DNA of 6,410 nucleotides, from contig DASWJP010000191.1 in the NCBI GenBank assembly GCA_036397065.1, positions 1 to 6,410 of the forward strand. The letters run 5' to 3'. The translations under genes and the position numbers were made by a program. This DNA comes from JAJFGI01 sp036397065 (GTDB taxonomy: Bacteria > Pseudomonadota > Alphaproteobacteria > Kiloniellales > J153). Position 1 is the first letter of the stretch. Every line of letters starts with the position of its first letter. Positions 5,488 to 6,410 of the stretch are shown piece by piece. A model generated the notes under the pieces. It worked only from the letters and a program-made list of their open reading frames with translations, ran no database searches and had not been told where the DNA came from.

Positions 5488-6410
5488 ATGCCCAACATAC
5501 GACGTATTGGCATTCTGACCAGCGGCGGCGACTGCGCCGGCCTCAATGCGGCTCTGCGCGCCGTGGTGTACCGGGCGGTCGAGGGGTATGGCTGGGAGGT
5601 CATCGGCATCCGCCAAGGCACGGCCGGCCTGCTGGCACGTCCGGTGGACGCCCAGCCTCTGGATATCTCCCTGTTCAACGGCACCTTGCTGCGCACCGGC
5701 GGCACCATTCTGGGGACCACCAACCGCGGCGATCCGTTCGACTATCCATTGCCCGACGGCAGCCGTCTCGACCGGTCGGAGGAGGTGATCGACGGCTACC
5801 GCCAACTCGGCCTGGATGCACTGATCGGCATTGGCGGCGACGGTAGCCTGGACATCCTGCGCCGCCTGGCCCAGCAGGGCGGGATCAACCTGGTCGGCAT
5901 TCCCAAGACCATCGACAACGACCTGGGGCACACGGAGGTATCGATCGGCTATGCCAGCGCCGTCACCGTGGCCACCGATGCTCTGGATCACCTGCAGCCG
6001 ACGGCGGCCAGTCACTCGCGGGTCATGGTGCTGGAAGTCATGGGGCGCGATGCCGGTCATATCGCCCTCAGCGCCGGCATCGCCGGCGGCGCCGACGTTA
6101 TCCTGATCCCCGAGATTCCCTATCGGATCGACCATGTGGCGGCCAAGATCGACGCCCTGAAGCAGGATGGGCGCAACTTCGCCCTGGTCATGGTGGGCGA
6201 GGCGGTCAAGCGCGACGACGGCGAGCCGGTCACCCAAACCCAGCCGGGCGGGGCGGTGACCTACGGCGGCATCGGCCACTACATCGGCGAGCGGATTTCC
6301 CAGACCACCGGGGCGGAAACGCGCATCACCGTCCTCGGCCACGTTCAGCGCGGCGGCATGCCGACCCCGCGCGATCGCCTGATGGCCTCGGTCTTCGGCG
6401 TGCATGCCGT
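5488..6410 (+). CDS. 6-phosphofructokinase, mixed-substrate group III type (partial)
   Basis: Phosphorylates fructose 6-phosphate to fructose 1,6-bisphosphate, using ATP (one-way) or pyrophosphate (reversible). It is open at the right edge: 307 codons are present, and family members of about 340-365 residues suggest some tens of residues are missing. Motifs in order are GILTSGGDCAGLNAALRAVV (8-27), GTTNRGDP (76-83), GIGGDGS (114-120), GIPKTIDND (137-145) with catalytic Asp143, SHSR (175-178), MGRDAGH (185-191), GE (237-238) and TVLGHVQRGGMPTPRDR (281-297). After GGD comes Gly119, as in ATP enzymes, but Lys140 stands where E. coli PfkA has Gly (PGTIDND), as in PPi enzymes. This mix is typical of the group III family, most of whose characterised members use pyrophosphate and at least one (from Streptomyces) ATP. 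The donor is therefore open. The gene diverges from ydcH, with no glycolytic partner in view. Confidence 0.93.
   Translation, partial: MPNIRRIGILTSGGDCAGLNAALRAVVYRAVEGYGWEVIGIRQGTAGLLARPVDAQPLDISLFNGTLLRTGGTILGTTNRGDPFDYPLPDGSRLDRSEEVIDGYRQLGLDALIGIGGDGSLDILRRLAQQGGINLVGIPKTIDNDLGHTEVSIGYASAVTVATDALDHLQPTAASHSRVMVLEVMGRDAGHIALSAGIAGGADVILIPEIPYRIDHVAAKIDALKQDGRNFALVMVGEAVKRDDGEPVTQTQPGGAVTYGGIGHYIGERISQTTGAETRITVLGHVQRGGMPTPRDRLMASVFGVHA

Noticed and set aside
5332..6405. Upstream extension of the YdcH frame to a 426-residue fusion protein
   Set aside because: The extension is antisense to the phosphofructokinase gene and shows no domain. YdcH proteins are about 70 residues, matching ATG 5331.

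Overview
This 6.4 kb window is ordinary chromosomal housekeeping DNA from a high-GC alphaproteobacterium, most likely of the Rhodospirillales type. The lineage is inferred from the alphaproteobacterial style of ribosomal protein S21, a COQ9-family ubiquinone protein, a YdcH (DUF465) protein and a coiled-coil GGDEF protein beside purEK, together with strong GC bias at third codon positions. I see no insertion sequence, phage, CRISPR array, tRNA or rRNA, and no sign of recent transfer.

Left block (1-1872). A perfect-arm hairpin without a T-run lies at 1-31 and may be a dispersed palindromic repeat. rpsU (S21) runs on the minus strand and is followed by its own intrinsic terminator. Diverging from it on the plus strand is a two-gene unit, a peptide deformylase and a COQ9-family protein. 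The deformylase stop and the COQ9 start overlap as ATGA.

Middle block (1873-4360). A small secreted Spy/CpxP-like periplasmic protein lies on the plus strand and converges with purEK on the minus strand. PurK makes N5-CAIR from AIR, ATP and bicarbonate, and PurE rearranges it to CAIR; the two genes are 6 bp apart, in the order of the pathway's naming (purE first). A good sigma-70 type promoter (TTGCAC, 17 bp, GATAAT) lies 5' of purE.

Right block (4361-6410). A diguanylate cyclase gene (GGDEY active site and RxxD inhibitory site) diverges from purEK and converges, with a 7 bp gap, on a 68-residue YdcH/DUF465 coiled-coil protein. Diverging from that is a 6-phosphofructokinase gene cut by the window edge. 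It combines GGDG with PKTIDND, the signature of the mixed-substrate (group III) phosphofructokinases, so its phosphoryl donor (ATP or pyrophosphate) cannot be assumed.

I did not find a previously undescribed system. The points most worth checking are the donor specificity of the phosphofructokinase, the acidic insert in the deformylase, and the possible leaderless starts of def and ydcH.
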